The notes: a model not told the origin generated them from the sequence alone. Counted from the first letter of the stretch, positions 16,486-24,942 are shown. The stretch: DNA of 63,702 nucleotides from Thermoflexales bacterium (GCA_025057935.1 JANWUW010000077.1:1-63702); one strand, 5' to 3'. Made by a program: numbers and translations.

Positions 16486-16551
16486 ACGAGTTTGATCAGC
16501 GACCCATTCCCGACGTGACTAATTTCACTATGCGACTTTTTCGCGCGCGCT

Positions 16552-16935
16552 ATGCTACTTAGGCTGGTGTCTGCGCTGCGTTTGCTTGTGCTGGCAACGC
16601 TTGCGGGCGCGATGTTTGCTGCACCGCTGCTGTGCCTGCGCTTTTGCGAGCTGCAGGATACGATCAGCATGCGCACACCCCGGGTGTGGGCGTGCATGCA
16701 CGCACCGCGCGCTGCTCAGCAAGAGTGCAACGAGCCTACAGGCATGAGGCTGCTCGAGCGCATACAACGCCTGCTGAGCAGCGTCACTGAGTTCGTGGTC
16801 GCAGCGCTCGTCCTCCTCGTGAGCATGCAGGCAACGCGCCTCCACAACCTGCCCATGCCGCAGTGCACCACCACCTTCTTGCGCCTGCCTGACCCGCCCC
16901 CACGACAGCGCGCGCATCCTCTTCGCTGTGCTTGA
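16552..16935 (+). CDS. Hypothetical small membrane protein with several cysteines
   Basis: A 127-residue open frame in an otherwise empty region. It has a hydrophobic N-terminal helix (about 8-30), a cysteine-containing loop (CLRFCEL, WACMHA, QQEC), a second hydrophobic helix (about 83-97) and a proline-rich tail (LPDPPPRQR). This resembles small hypothetical proteins seen near metal- or redox-related genes, but I do not recognise a family. It ends in a 20-bp palindrome and lies 119 bases upstream of a cytochrome c gene. Coding status is plausible, not proven. Confidence 0.45.
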   Translation: MLLRLVSALRLLVLATLAGAMFAAPLLCLRFCELQDTISMRTPRVWACMHAPRAAQQECNEPTGMRLLERIQRLLSSVTEFVVAALVLLVSMQATRLHNLPMPQCTTTFLRLPDPPPRQRAHPLRCA

Positions 16936-16952
16936 TGCCGAATTCGGCATCA
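16933..16952. promoter_or_regulatory. 20-bp perfect palindrome upstream of cytochrome c gene
   Basis: TGATGCCGAATTCGGCATCA is a perfect two-fold palindrome. It overlaps the stop codon of the small membrane protein and lies about 100 bases before the cytochrome c start. A spacer-free palindrome cannot form a hairpin with its full stem and is not followed by a T run, so a dimeric repressor site is more likely than a terminator. I do not match it to a known regulator. Confidence 0.55.
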
Positions 16953-17054
16953 TCGCCGCGCGATCTCATTTCACCTGCTTTGACTGCAAGGTTGGGTTTG
17001 CATCGACATTGCACGCTGAGTCAACACACGACACAGAAACAGGAGTGAATCGCC

Positions 17055-17543
17055 ATGAAGCGAGGATCGTTGCGCGCCTCATTGGCTGCGCTACTTGCTA
17101 GTGCATCTGTGTTGCTCGTCGCATGTGGTGGGTCGGCGCCTGAGCCGACGCCCGCTCCACAAGCCCAGGCTCCAGCCGCGGAGCCGACCAAAGTGGGCGC
17201 TGACGTGATCGAGAAAGGCAAAGCCGCTTTCAACAAGTATGGCTGCCAAGCCTGTCATGCCATCAAGGGCTTTGCAGAAGGGCAAGTGGGACCTGCGTTG
17301 GACAACATGTACGTCGTCGCACAGCAGCGCATCACCAGCGCTGAGTACAAGCAGAGCAAAGGCAAGGCGAAGACGGCTGAGGAGTACATCCGCGAGTCCA
17401 TCTTGCACCCAAACGATTACATCGTGCCGCAGTGTCCGACCGGCCCCTGCCCGGCTGGGGTGATGATTCAGAACTTTGAGCAGCAGATCACTCCCGAGGA
17501 GCTGCAAGCGCTCATCGGCTACCTGATGAGCCTCGGTCGGTAA
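17055..17543 (+). CDS. Lipoprotein c-type cytochrome
   Basis: A 162-residue monohaem cytochrome. The N-terminus is a lipoprotein signal peptide (lipobox LLVAC, Cys near residue 24), followed by a Pro/Ala-rich linker and the haem site CQACH near residue 73. Met in PAGVMIQNF is a likely sixth ligand. The C-terminus (ITPEELQALIGYLMSL) is typical of class I cytochromes. The spacing resembles cytochrome c domains of oxidase or quinol-oxidising complexes, but here it is alone. CAGGAGTGA gives a good ribosome site. It should sit on the outer face of the membrane as an electron carrier. Confidence 0.92.
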   Translation: MKRGSLRASLAALLASASVLLVACGGSAPEPTPAPQAQAPAAEPTKVGADVIEKGKAAFNKYGCQACHAIKGFAEGQVGPALDNMYVVAQQRITSAEYKQSKGKAKTAEEYIRESILHPNDYIVPQCPTGPCPAGVMIQNFEQQITPEELQALIGYLMSLGR

Positions 17544-17566
17544 GCGGCAAGCGCATCGAAGCGTAT

Positions 17567-17602
17567 GGGGCGGCTTCTCGCCTCAGGAGCCGCCCCGCTT
17601 TT
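17567..17602 (+). terminator. Rho-independent terminator after the cytochrome c gene
   Basis: GGGGCGGCT pairs with AGCCGCCCC (9 bp, 12-nt loop), followed by GCTTTT. It sits between the cytochrome stop and the stop of the convergent subtilase gene. Confidence 0.85.
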
Positions 17603-17610
17603 CAGCCTGT

Positions 17611-19593
17611 TCAGGTGTATAGCTCCAAGCCGAAGGCACAAATGCGTCCTACGTCGCGCCGCGCTTTATCCTCCACGCGGAGCGTCCAGCGCCCTGCAGG
17701 CACCATGCCGTTGAGCGCAGCGAGCTCGGGCGCATTAAGCGCATCGAATACCTGCTTGATGTCATCAAGCGCGCCACCACTGCGGTTGTGCAGCACCACA
17801 GCTCGGTTGTCGGGCGCGATCAACGTCACCACCAAGTCGCCGCGGTAGGTGTGTTCGATGTCCACATGGACGCGCAACGCCTTGATCGGACGACGCTCTG
17901 CAACCTCAAGCAACAACTCGGCTGTGCCTAGGTCGGGGATGAGCACAGTCTCACGGCGTTCCACGCGCACCACCGGACTGTGCGCGGCAGGGCGCGCCAG
18001 CTCCACAGCGCGGCGCGCGTTCACGCGCCCGTAACCGTAGTAAGGGCTGTGACCCTTGGCATCATACTGACCGCCCTCAGGATCAATGCGGTCACAGGAC
18101 TCTTTGATGATGGCGCGCACCTCATCCCAGCGGAGGTCAGGATTGCGCGCGAGGATCAGCGCAGCCACGCCTGCAACGCCTGGCGCTGCGCTTGAGGTGC
18201 CGCCGAAGTCGTTGGTGTAATGCCCGGCTGCATCGCCGCGCGCAGGATGACCGGGATTGCGTCCCAACTTGCCACTGCGGTCTGTGGTCCAAATGCCGGG
18301 CGTAAGCGACGGCGCGCCGTGGCTGCTGGGGAAAGCGCACCAGATCGCGTTCCCATAGTCGCTGTAAGCAGCGCGAGTGCCGCGATCGTTGCAAGCAGCG
18401 ACGGCGATCACTTTCTCATAGCTGGCGTAGCCGTCGTTGTCCACGCTCTCGTTGCCGTTGCCGGCGGCGAAGCAGATCACACAGCCCTTGCCATTGCGCC
18501 CTTGGCGCACCGCGTAGTCAATCGCCAAGCGCGTGGAATCGGGGAGCGGCACCACGGTGCGGTGAAGCGGGTCATTCGGATCCCACCAGCGCCCGTCGGC
18601 AGGACCCCAACTGCATGAGATCACGTCAGCGCCATGCTGCGCCGCCCACACAAACGCATCCGCTTCGTGCTGCGAGCCAAGCCCAGAGACGAGGCGGATC
18701 GGCATGAGTTTCGCCTTCGGCGCCACCCCCGAGGCGCCGAACTGTCCATTGGCGACTGCAACGCCCGCGCAAGGTGTGCCGTGGTCGTCGTTGTTGCCTG
18801 GGCGCGGGTCATCTACCTTGCGCGAGACATCGCGTGGGGCGACGATCTTGCCCGCGCCGCGAAACTCCTCGTGGTCAATATCCACACCATCGTCAATCAC
18901 GGCAACGATCACTCCTTCGCCTTGCGAGAGCAGCCATGCTTCCTCCACGTAGGCGTGGGCCTCGATCTGGCGCCCGTTAATCGTGGTGCGCTTAAGATGC
19001 CATTGAGGATCAAACGCAACGCGATTTCGCGGGCGGCGAATCAGCTCGGGATGACACAACTCCACCACATCTAGCTCTAGGAGGCGCTCGGCAAGCCCGA
19101 ACACCTCCAGCCCAATTCCCTCTGGCGGCGTGACGAAGAAGGCGTTGCGCGCGTAGCTTGCTTCTACACGCGGCGTGAGGTTGAACCGCTGCAACACTTG
19201 CTCAATAGCGCTGCGATTGGCGTCGTCCGCAAACTTGATGAAGAGGTTCTCGGTGTAGAGCACGGGCGCTTGCCCCATTGAATCCACGAGCACGCGACCT
19301 GCGAACCACACCATCGGCTCGCGCTTCAGCGCTGCGCGCGCCTCGTCGCGGAGCGCCTTCGTGCCGACGCGCGTGCGCGCGTGGAGCACGGCTACGCCCG
19401 CAAGGGGGTAGGTCTCCATCACCTCAAAGTTGGCGAGAAGCGCTAACGCTTGCTCCGAGAGCCAATTGGCGAGTTCTGGCGCTGCGGGATCAAGCGCAGT
19501 GCGGTTGCGCAAGCGCACGGCGAGCAGATCTTCTCCCTCCACTAGCTCAAGGGCTTGCCCTTGCCGCCCTCCGAAATGCGCGACGTATGCCAT
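17611..19593 (-). CDS. S8 peptidase with C-terminal proprotein-convertase P domain
   Basis: A 660-residue kexin-like subtilase. Residues about 1-185 precede the peptidase; the triad is Asp in AVIDDGVDIDHEEF, His in DDHGTPCAGV and Ser in GGTSSAAPGVAG, with Asn in CFAAGNGNE. The last ~120 residues are a P domain (HTYRGDLVVTLIAPDNRAVVL, then GRWTLRVEDKARRDVGRI). No signal peptide is seen although P-domain proteases are usually exported; it may be cytoplasmic or use another route. GAGAAGAGG precedes the ATG. It is convergent with the cytochrome gene and only distantly related to the 392-residue subtilase nearby. Confidence 0.9.
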   Translation of the reverse strand: MAYVAHFGGRQGQALELVEGEDLLAVRLRNRTALDPAAPELANWLSEQALALLANFEVMETYPLAGVAVLHARTRVGTKALRDEARAALKREPMVWFAGRVLVDSMGQAPVLYTENLFIKFADDANRSAIEQVLQRFNLTPRVEASYARNAFFVTPPEGIGLEVFGLAERLLELDVVELCHPELIRRPRNRVAFDPQWHLKRTTINGRQIEAHAYVEEAWLLSQGEGVIVAVIDDGVDIDHEEFRGAGKIVAPRDVSRKVDDPRPGNNDDHGTPCAGVAVANGQFGASGVAPKAKLMPIRLVSGLGSQHEADAFVWAAQHGADVISCSWGPADGRWWDPNDPLHRTVVPLPDSTRLAIDYAVRQGRNGKGCVICFAAGNGNESVDNDGYASYEKVIAVAACNDRGTRAAYSDYGNAIWCAFPSSHGAPSLTPGIWTTDRSGKLGRNPGHPARGDAAGHYTNDFGGTSSAAPGVAGVAALILARNPDLRWDEVRAIIKESCDRIDPEGGQYDAKGHSPYYGYGRVNARRAVELARPAAHSPVVRVERRETVLIPDLGTAELLLEVAERRPIKALRVHVDIEHTYRGDLVVTLIAPDNRAVVLHNRSGGALDDIKQVFDALNAPELAALNGMVPAGRWTLRVEDKARRDVGRICAFGLELYT

Positions 19594-19654
19594 TGCCTCT
19601 TCTCAGGCTTAGCGATTTCTATGCGTTGAGTTGTAGCCCAGCCTGCAGCGTCTG

Positions 19655-20248
19655 TCAAGCGGGCTGCGCAGGCATGAACGGGTTGCTGAGGTTGAGAGGC
19701 TCGTTGATAGTGAACAGCGTGGCACTGGGCGGCAACAGCAGCGACTTGATCTCGTGCACCAGCCCGTATGCGCGCGCCTGATCAGGATTGAGCGCCAAGC
19801 GTTGATGCATATCGTGCATCACCTCAGCGAGCGGCTTGCCCACTGTGTCAGCGACAACGCGCGCGATGTTCTCCTGGTCAGCGCGCAAGCCCTTGAGATG
19901 CTCCTCAAGCTGGCTTTCGCTGAACTGCGCGTTGCCTTGCACGTTGAACTGCACAGGATGAAGCAAAAAGCGGGCATGAGGCACAGAGAAGCGCTGCGCG
20001 CCTGAGCAAAACAACACCACGCCAATCGAGTCCACGCTGCCGAAGTTGTAGGTATAGGTTTGGAAGGGCGCGCCGCGCAGCCAGTTGTACACCGAAAGCC
20101 CATGAAACACAGAGCCGCCCGGCGAAGAGAGCAACAGATGCACGCGCTCGACGCCGTGTTGGACGGCTTGGTCGAGCACCTGCAGCAGCGCGTTCACGGT
20201 TTGCGGAATCACTGGCGCAAAGAAGCGCACGTAAATCTCGCTCGTCAT
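19655..20248 (-). CDS. ClpP/SppA-type serine protease-like protein
   Basis: A 197-residue ClpP-fold protein. SSPGGSVFHGLSVYNWL matches the ClpP substrate loop, Ser in GSVDSIGVVLF occupies the nucleophile position, His in ARFLLHPVQF the general base, and RAYGLVHEI the C-terminal helix. The sequence departs from canonical ClpP (the nucleophile motif is not ASMG), so it is one of the stand-alone ClpP-like proteases, not the main ClpP. It is the last gene of a minus-strand operon, 4 nt after folD. Confidence 0.8.
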   Translation of the reverse strand: MTSEIYVRFFAPVIPQTVNALLQVLDQAVQHGVERVHLLLSSPGGSVFHGLSVYNWLRGAPFQTYTYNFGSVDSIGVVLFCSGAQRFSVPHARFLLHPVQFNVQGNAQFSESQLEEHLKGLRADQENIARVVADTVGKPLAEVMHDMHQRLALNPDQARAYGLVHEIKSLLLPPSATLFTINEPLNLSNPFMPAQPA

Positions 20249-20252
20249 CGGC

Positions 20253-21137
20253 TCATCCCCGCTCGCTCTGGCGTTGCGCAGCGATCAGCGTGTTGCGCAG
20301 CAACATTGCAACCGTCATCGGTCCAACGCCGCCGGGCACAGGCGTGATCGCCGAAGCAACCTCGCTCACTTCATCAAAGTCCACATCGCCGACGAGGCGA
20401 TAGCCCTTCGGATGCTTGGGGTCTTCAATGCGGTTGATGCCTACGTCAATCACCACAGCGCCAGGGCGCACCATGTCGGCGGTGACGAAGCGCGGCTTGC
20501 CAATGGCTGCGATCAGGATCTCCGCCTCGCGCGTGACGCTGGCGAGGTTTGTCGTGCGACTATGGCAGACCGTCACTGTGGCATCGCGCGCTAGCAGCAT
20601 GAGCGCGAGCGGCAAGCCCACGACGGCGCTACGACCGAGCACTACAGCGCGCCGACCGCAGATCGGGATATCGTTGCGGAGCAGCAGCTCGATACATCCC
20701 TGGGGCGTGCATGGTGCAAATGGCGCCTGCTTGCCCTTCACGCCGAGCATGCCGAGGTTGATCGGATTGAAGCCGTCCACATCCTTGTGCAGCGGGATCG
20801 CGCTGAGCACGCGGTCAGCATCCATGTGCGGCGGCAGCGGCAACTGCACCAAGATTCCATGCACATCGGCGCGCGCGCCGAGCGTTTCGATCAACGCGAT
20901 CACCTCGGCTTCCGAAGCGCCTGCGGGCAGCTCATAGCCGAACGAGCGCATGCCGACTTCTTCGCATGCCTTGCGCTTGTTGCGGACGTAGGTAACGGAG
21001 GCAGGATTGTTGCCGATCAGCACCGTTGCCAAGCCGGGGATGATGCCGCGGCTAGCATGCAACTCCTTCACGCCCTGCTTGATCTCTTCGCGGATGCGCG
21101 CTGCTAACGCAGCACCATCGAGGATCCGCGCTTTCAT
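20253..21137 (-). CDS. folD: Bifunctional methylenetetrahydrofolate dehydrogenase/cyclohydrolase FolD
   Basis: A 294-residue cytoplasmic enzyme interconverting 5,10-methylene- and 10-formyl-tetrahydrofolate with NADP+. Motifs are the catalytic YVRNKRKACEEVG (Tyr and Lys near residue 50), VQLPLPPHMD, PCTPQGCIELL, the nucleotide-binding VLGRSAVVGLPLALML and the C-terminal TPVPGGVGPMTVAML. Full normal length. The ATG overlaps the stop of the M20 amidohydrolase gene by 4 nt (ATGA). Confidence 0.97.
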   Translation of the reverse strand: MKARILDGAALAARIREEIKQGVKELHASRGIIPGLATVLIGNNPASVTYVRNKRKACEEVGMRSFGYELPAGASEAEVIALIETLGARADVHGILVQLPLPPHMDADRVLSAIPLHKDVDGFNPINLGMLGVKGKQAPFAPCTPQGCIELLLRNDIPICGRRAVVLGRSAVVGLPLALMLLARDATVTVCHSRTTNLASVTREAEILIAAIGKPRFVTADMVRPGAVVIDVGINRIEDPKHPKGYRLVGDVDFDEVSEVASAITPVPGGVGPMTVAMLLRNTLIAAQRQSERG

Positions 21138-22342
21138 GCAGTTTCCCCATTGAGCACGCGAATCGCTGCTGCCGTCATGAGCGCCACTCCTATGGGCAGC
21201 GCATCCTCGTCAATCTGGAAGCGCGGGCTGTGATGCGGCTCAGTGATGCCCTTGGCTTTGTTGCCAGCGCCAATGAACACATAGGCGCCTGGCGCAGCCT
21301 GCAAGAAGAAGGAACAATCCTCTGCCCCCATCGTGCGGTAGTCGCTGCGCACACGCTCAGCGCCAAACACTGCGGCGGCGATCTCGCGGACTAGCTTGCC
21401 GATGTGCGGGTCGTTCACGGTAGGAGGCGTGCCATTGCTGAAACTCAAGCTTGCCTCTACCTCCATTGCAGCAGCGACATGGTGCACGATGCTCTCCAAA
21501 CGCGCGCGCAGGTGCTGCATTACTGCCTCGCTGAAAGCGCGCAGCGTGCCGCGCAGCTCGACCGAATCTGGGATGATGTTCGGCGCGCTGCCGCCGTGGA
21601 TGCTGCCTATGGTGACTACGCCGCTCTCCAACGGCGGCACGTTGCGTGCCACGATGGTCTGCAGCGCCGTGATGAGCTGCGCGGCTGCGACGATTGGGTC
21701 GCGCCCAAGGTGCGGCGCAGCGCCATGTGAGCCGCGCCCGCGCAGGGTGATAGTGAACGCTGCGCTTGCTGCCAAAGCAGCGCCCTCGGTCACGCCGATG
21801 ATCCCCACTTCCTCATCTGCCCACATGTGCAGCGAAAGGGTATGGTCGGGGCGTGGGTTCTCCAGCACGCCGTCTTGGATCATCGCCAGCGCGCCGCTGA
21901 CGATCTCCTCAGCAGGCTGGAACACGAACTTCACTGTGCCGCCCCAAGCGCTGCGCTGCCGCGCCAGCAGTGTGGCAACGCCGATGCCGATAGCAGTGTG
22001 CGCATCGTGCCCGCAGGCGTGCATCTTGCCGGGCACGGCACTCTTGAAAGGCACATCGGCTTCTTCGTGGATGGGCAGCGCGTCCATGTCAAAGCGGAGA
22101 AGCAAAGTGACAGGGCGTGCCACACGGCGCCCACCTTCCATCAGTCCCACGACGCCGGTCTTGCCCACGCCAGTTTGCACCTCGTAGCCAAGGGCGGCTA
22201 GCGCCTCAGCAACGATGCCAGCCGTGCGCGTCTCCTCAAAGGCAAGTTCGGGGTGCTGATGGAGGTCGCGTCGAATCGCGATGATGCGCTCCGCAAGCGC
22301 CTCGCTTTCGCGTTTGATGGCTTCCAGATCGAGTGTGTTCAT
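21134..22342 (-). CDS. M20 family amidohydrolase
   Basis: A 402-residue metallopeptidase-like hydrolase of the IAA-amino acid/N-acyl-amino acid hydrolase group (AmhX, hippuricase). Metal ligands appear in HACGHDAHTAIGIG and FQPAEE, the dimerisation-domain motif in GRGSHGAAPHLGRDPI, and the final ligand region in MGAEDCSFFL. It should remove acyl groups from amino acids in the cytoplasm. It is embedded in a five-gene operon, 12 nt after the coiled-coil gene and overlapping folD. Confidence 0.92.
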   Translation of the reverse strand: MNTLDLEAIKRESEALAERIIAIRRDLHQHPELAFEETRTAGIVAEALAALGYEVQTGVGKTGVVGLMEGGRRVARPVTLLLRFDMDALPIHEEADVPFKSAVPGKMHACGHDAHTAIGIGVATLLARQRSAWGGTVKFVFQPAEEIVSGALAMIQDGVLENPRPDHTLSLHMWADEEVGIIGVTEGAALAASAAFTITLRGRGSHGAAPHLGRDPIVAAAQLITALQTIVARNVPPLESGVVTIGSIHGGSAPNIIPDSVELRGTLRAFSEAVMQHLRARLESIVHHVAAAMEVEASLSFSNGTPPTVNDPHIGKLVREIAAAVFGAERVRSDYRTMGAEDCSFFLQAAPGAYVFIGAGNKAKGITEPHHSPRFQIDEDALPIGVALMTAAAIRVLNGETA

Positions 22343-22354
22343 CTTTGATCACTG

Positions 22355-23641
22355 TCACTGCACGAGATCAGCATCTAAATCAGCGGATTCACCAGCGCTT
22401 TCTGCGTGGCTCGACGCCTGAGCGCGCTGCTTGCGGCGTTGCCGGCGTGAAGGCACGCCTCTAGCAGGACGAGTGGCATGCGCGCGCTCAAACAAATCAT
22501 TCGCTCGCGACATCCACTCGCGCCCGGCGCTAATGTAAGCCTGAGAAAACGCCTCGAGTATTTCAAAGAGCGAATCAATCTGCGGCTGGAAAACAGGGAG
22601 CTCTTCCTCAATCTCTGCCAGGCGAACCTCGAAGTTGCCAATGCGCTGGTCGCGCTCATGCCAACGCTCGTCCTGTTCCACGGCAAACGCTTTCCACTCT
22701 TTCTCAAGCTGCGCTTGGAAAGTCTCGATTGAGCGCAGCGCGCGGCGCTCTGCCTCGCGCTGCAACTCGGCAAACTCGTTGAGCCGCACCTCGATGCGCT
22801 CTTGGAAGTCACCCAAGCGCGTGAGCTCGCGCTTGACCTCTTCGCGCATTTGCAGATATCCGGTCACCTGCTGCGCGATCTCCTCCGCGCGCTGCTTGAG
22901 CTTCTCGATGGTCTCGGCATATTCCGCAAACTGTCGCTCACGGCGCACATCAGCGACGCGCTGGTTCTCGATGAGCTGGCTTTGCGCCTCAAGCAAGCGC
23001 GCGGCTTCTTCCAGTTCAGTTTGGCGACGCCGCACCGCCTCATCGAGGATCAGCAACTGCGGCGTGAGGGCTTCAATGGCGCGCCGTAGGTTGGGCAACT
23101 CTTGCTCGACCGCCGCGATGCGCTTCACCGCTTGACGGCTCTGCTCCTCAAGGTAGGCAAGCTGCGCGAGCGTCGGCTCGTAACGGCGGTCAACGTCAAT
23201 GATTTGCGTTTGCACACGGTTGAGCTGGTCGTTCAGCCGCACCTCTTCGCTCTTGCGCGCTTCCAGCTCTTCGCCGTAGCGTGCGTAAGCTTTGATCTCC
23301 TTCTTCAACTCGTTGAGCTGGCGCGTGAGGGCTTCGTGTTCGATTTGGCGGTTGCGCGCGCTTTCGCGCTCCGCCTTCGCGCGTTGCTCCTCGATGCGCG
23401 CGATGATCTGGTTGAACTCGTTGCGCAGCTGCTCGATGGACGACGTCCAGCCAGAGGCGCGCACGAGCTGCGTGCGAATCTCATTGAGCGCAGACTCCAC
23501 TGCTTGCGCCTGGCGCGCGCGCGCCTCGAGCTCGCGCGCCAGTCCTTCCACGCGCTCTTGCAGGAGGGCGATCTGCGCCTTGTCGCGGCGCCGCTCCTCT
23601 TCCAAGTATTGCACCAGTTGGATAAGTTGGTTCAGCTCCAT
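22355..23641 (-). CDS. Long coiled-coil protein of unknown function
   Basis: A 428-residue protein that is almost entirely heptad-rich helix (Glu/Arg/Gln/Ala/Leu), from about residue 5 to 375, followed by a basic, disordered-looking tail (RRQRRKQRAQ). No catalytic motif is recognisable. I start it at ATG 23641 (MELNQLIQLVQYLEEERR); the longer frame to 23776 runs into the preceding gene and has no helical pattern. The scaffold-like build suggests a structural or chromosome/division-related role, but nothing specific supports that. Confidence 0.75.
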   Translation of the reverse strand: MELNQLIQLVQYLEEERRRDKAQIALLQERVEGLARELEARARQAQAVESALNEIRTQLVRASGWTSSIEQLRNEFNQIIARIEEQRAKAERESARNRQIEHEALTRQLNELKKEIKAYARYGEELEARKSEEVRLNDQLNRVQTQIIDVDRRYEPTLAQLAYLEEQSRQAVKRIAAVEQELPNLRRAIEALTPQLLILDEAVRRRQTELEEAARLLEAQSQLIENQRVADVRRERQFAEYAETIEKLKQRAEEIAQQVTGYLQMREEVKRELTRLGDFQERIEVRLNEFAELQREAERRALRSIETFQAQLEKEWKAFAVEQDERWHERDQRIGNFEVRLAEIEEELPVFQPQIDSLFEILEAFSQAYISAGREWMSRANDLFERAHATRPARGVPSRRQRRKQRAQASSHAESAGESADLDADLVQ

Positions 23642-23663
23642 TGCGTTGCCTCGCAGTTGAGCG

Positions 23664-24404
23664 TTACTGATGTTGCCACATGCGTCCGCCGTCCAGCACG
23701 ATGCAGTCGCCATTGATAAACGGCGGACCTGCCACGAGGAACAGCACAGCCTCCGCAACCTGCTCAGCGCTGCCAAGCGCGTGCAGCGGGTTAGTGTTGC
23801 GCAGCGCCTCCCAAGCTTCGTCCGTGTAGTCAGGGGGCTTCAACACAGGTCCGGGACAAACGGCATTCACGCGCACCTTGGGGCCGAGCACCAGAGTCTG
23901 CGCGCGCGTTAGGGCGAGCAACGCTGCTTTGGAGACGCCGTGTGCCACGTAGGTCCGCCAAGGGTAAAACGCGCTTTCGTCCACGATGTTCACGATGGTT
24001 CCACCCTCGCCGGCGATCATCGCCTTGGCGATCACCTGGCTGAGCACGAACGGCGCTCGCACGTTCACGTCGAGCGCGAGATCGAACTCCTCCTCGCTGG
24101 TCTCGAGGTATTCCTTCGAGACAAAGCTCGAGGCGCTGTTCACCAAAATGTCCACCCGCCCAAATGCTTCGAGCGCAGCACGACCCAGAGCTGCCGCTGC
24201 TTCCCATGAGCGCAGGTCGGCTTGAAGCGTAACCGCGCGCCGACCCAGCGCCTCAATCTCACGCGCTGTTTCCTGAGCCGCAGCCGCGCTGCGGCCGTAG
24301 TGCACGATCAAATCTGCGCCTTCGCGCGCCAGCGCCAACGCAATGGCTTTGCCCACGCGATGCGCTGCGCCCGTCACCAGCGCCACTTTGCCGGCAAGCT
24401 TCAT
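23664..24404 (-). CDS. SDR family oxidoreductase, pteridine-reductase-like, with altered catalytic Tyr
   Basis: A 246-residue short-chain dehydrogenase fold. The NADP-binding TGAAHRVGKAIA lies near residue 12, NSAS replaces the usual NNAG/NNAS, and the C-terminus (INGDCIVLDGGRMW) is typical. In the YxxxK active site the Lys is present in HGVSKAALLAL, but the position four residues before it is His; the nearest Tyr is seven residues before. The start is ATG 24404; upstream frame to 24494 lies in the divergent promoter. It is first in a minus-strand operon with the coiled-coil, M20, FolD and ClpP-like genes. Neighbouring folD makes a pterin/folate role attractive. Confidence 0.82.
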   Translation of the reverse strand: MKLAGKVALVTGAAHRVGKAIALALAREGADLIVHYGRSAAAAQETAREIEALGRRAVTLQADLRSWEAAAALGRAALEAFGRVDILVNSASSFVSKEYLETSEEEFDLALDVNVRAPFVLSQVIAKAMIAGEGGTIVNIVDESAFYPWRTYVAHGVSKAALLALTRAQTLVLGPKVRVNAVCPGPVLKPPDYTDEAWEALRNTNPLHALGSAEQVAEAVLFLVAGPPFINGDCIVLDGGRMWQHQ

Positions 24405-24413
24405 GGGTTGAAT

Positions 24414-24421
24414 GTTATACT
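24414..24421. promoter_or_regulatory. Overlapping divergent -10 boxes, both leaderless
   Basis: TATACT (plus, 24416-24421) ends 8 nt before the GTG at 24430, while TATAAC (minus, plus coordinates 24414-24419) ends 9 nt before the ATG at 24404. The two boxes share four base pairs, so RNA polymerase could hardly occupy both at once. Confidence 0.6.
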
Positions 24422-24429
24422 GTCCAAGC

Positions 24430-24942
24430 GTGGAATTGCGTGATTTCTTGCGCCGCGTGCGGCAGAACCACGCTCTCGAGCATGCTACGCTCAACGTCCT
24501 CGAAGAGCGCTATCCACGCTTGCGCGCAGGCGGGCGCGCCACAGCGGAGGGGTTTTACTTGATCGGCGAGCTGCCCGACGCTGAAACTGTACGCGCAGCC
24601 GCGGAGCAAGCACTGGCGCGCATGCGATGCGGCGAATCCGCGCTCGCCATCCATCCGCGCTGCGGGACAAACCTCGTCGCCACGAGCTTCGCCAGTGGAG
24701 TGCTGGCTTTAGCATTGGCACGCTCTTCGGGCAGGGGCGCGCCCTTTTGGGCGCAGATGCCCAGCGCGCTGCTTGGCGCAATGCTTGGCGCTTTACTAGC
24801 GCAGCCGCTCGGCCCCTGGCTGCAAGCCAACGTGACTACCAGCGCCGACGTGAGCGACGTGCAAGTGGCAGACATTCAAGCACAGATGCGCGGGCGCTGG
24901 CGACTTTACTTCGTGCGTACGGTGCGCTCAGCGCGGCTTTAA
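24430..24942 (+). CDS. DUF6391-like membrane protein
   Basis: A 170-residue protein with the hallmark N-terminal segment RQNHALEHATLNVL (about 9-22), found in a family of uncharacterised proteins of phototrophs and Chloroflexota. A central region CGTNLVATSFASG leads into one or two hydrophobic helices (about 85-128). The function of the family is unknown to me. GTG 24430 is chosen because the -10 box ends 8 nt upstream; an ATG at 24412 would lie before the box. The 3' end overlaps the convergent rsmG gene by 15 nt. Confidence 0.65.
   Translation: MELRDFLRRVRQNHALEHATLNVLEERYPRLRAGGRATAEGFYLIGELPDAETVRAAAEQALARMRCGESALAIHPRCGTNLVATSFASGVLALALARSSGRGAPFWAQMPSALLGAMLGALLAQPLGPWLQANVTTSADVSDVQVADIQAQMRGRWRLYFVRTVRSARL

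Noticed and set aside
21396-22187. 263-residue plus-strand open frame
   Set aside because: Exactly antisense to the M20 amidohydrolase; Ser/Arg-rich composition is typical of a GC-rich shadow frame, with no family motif.
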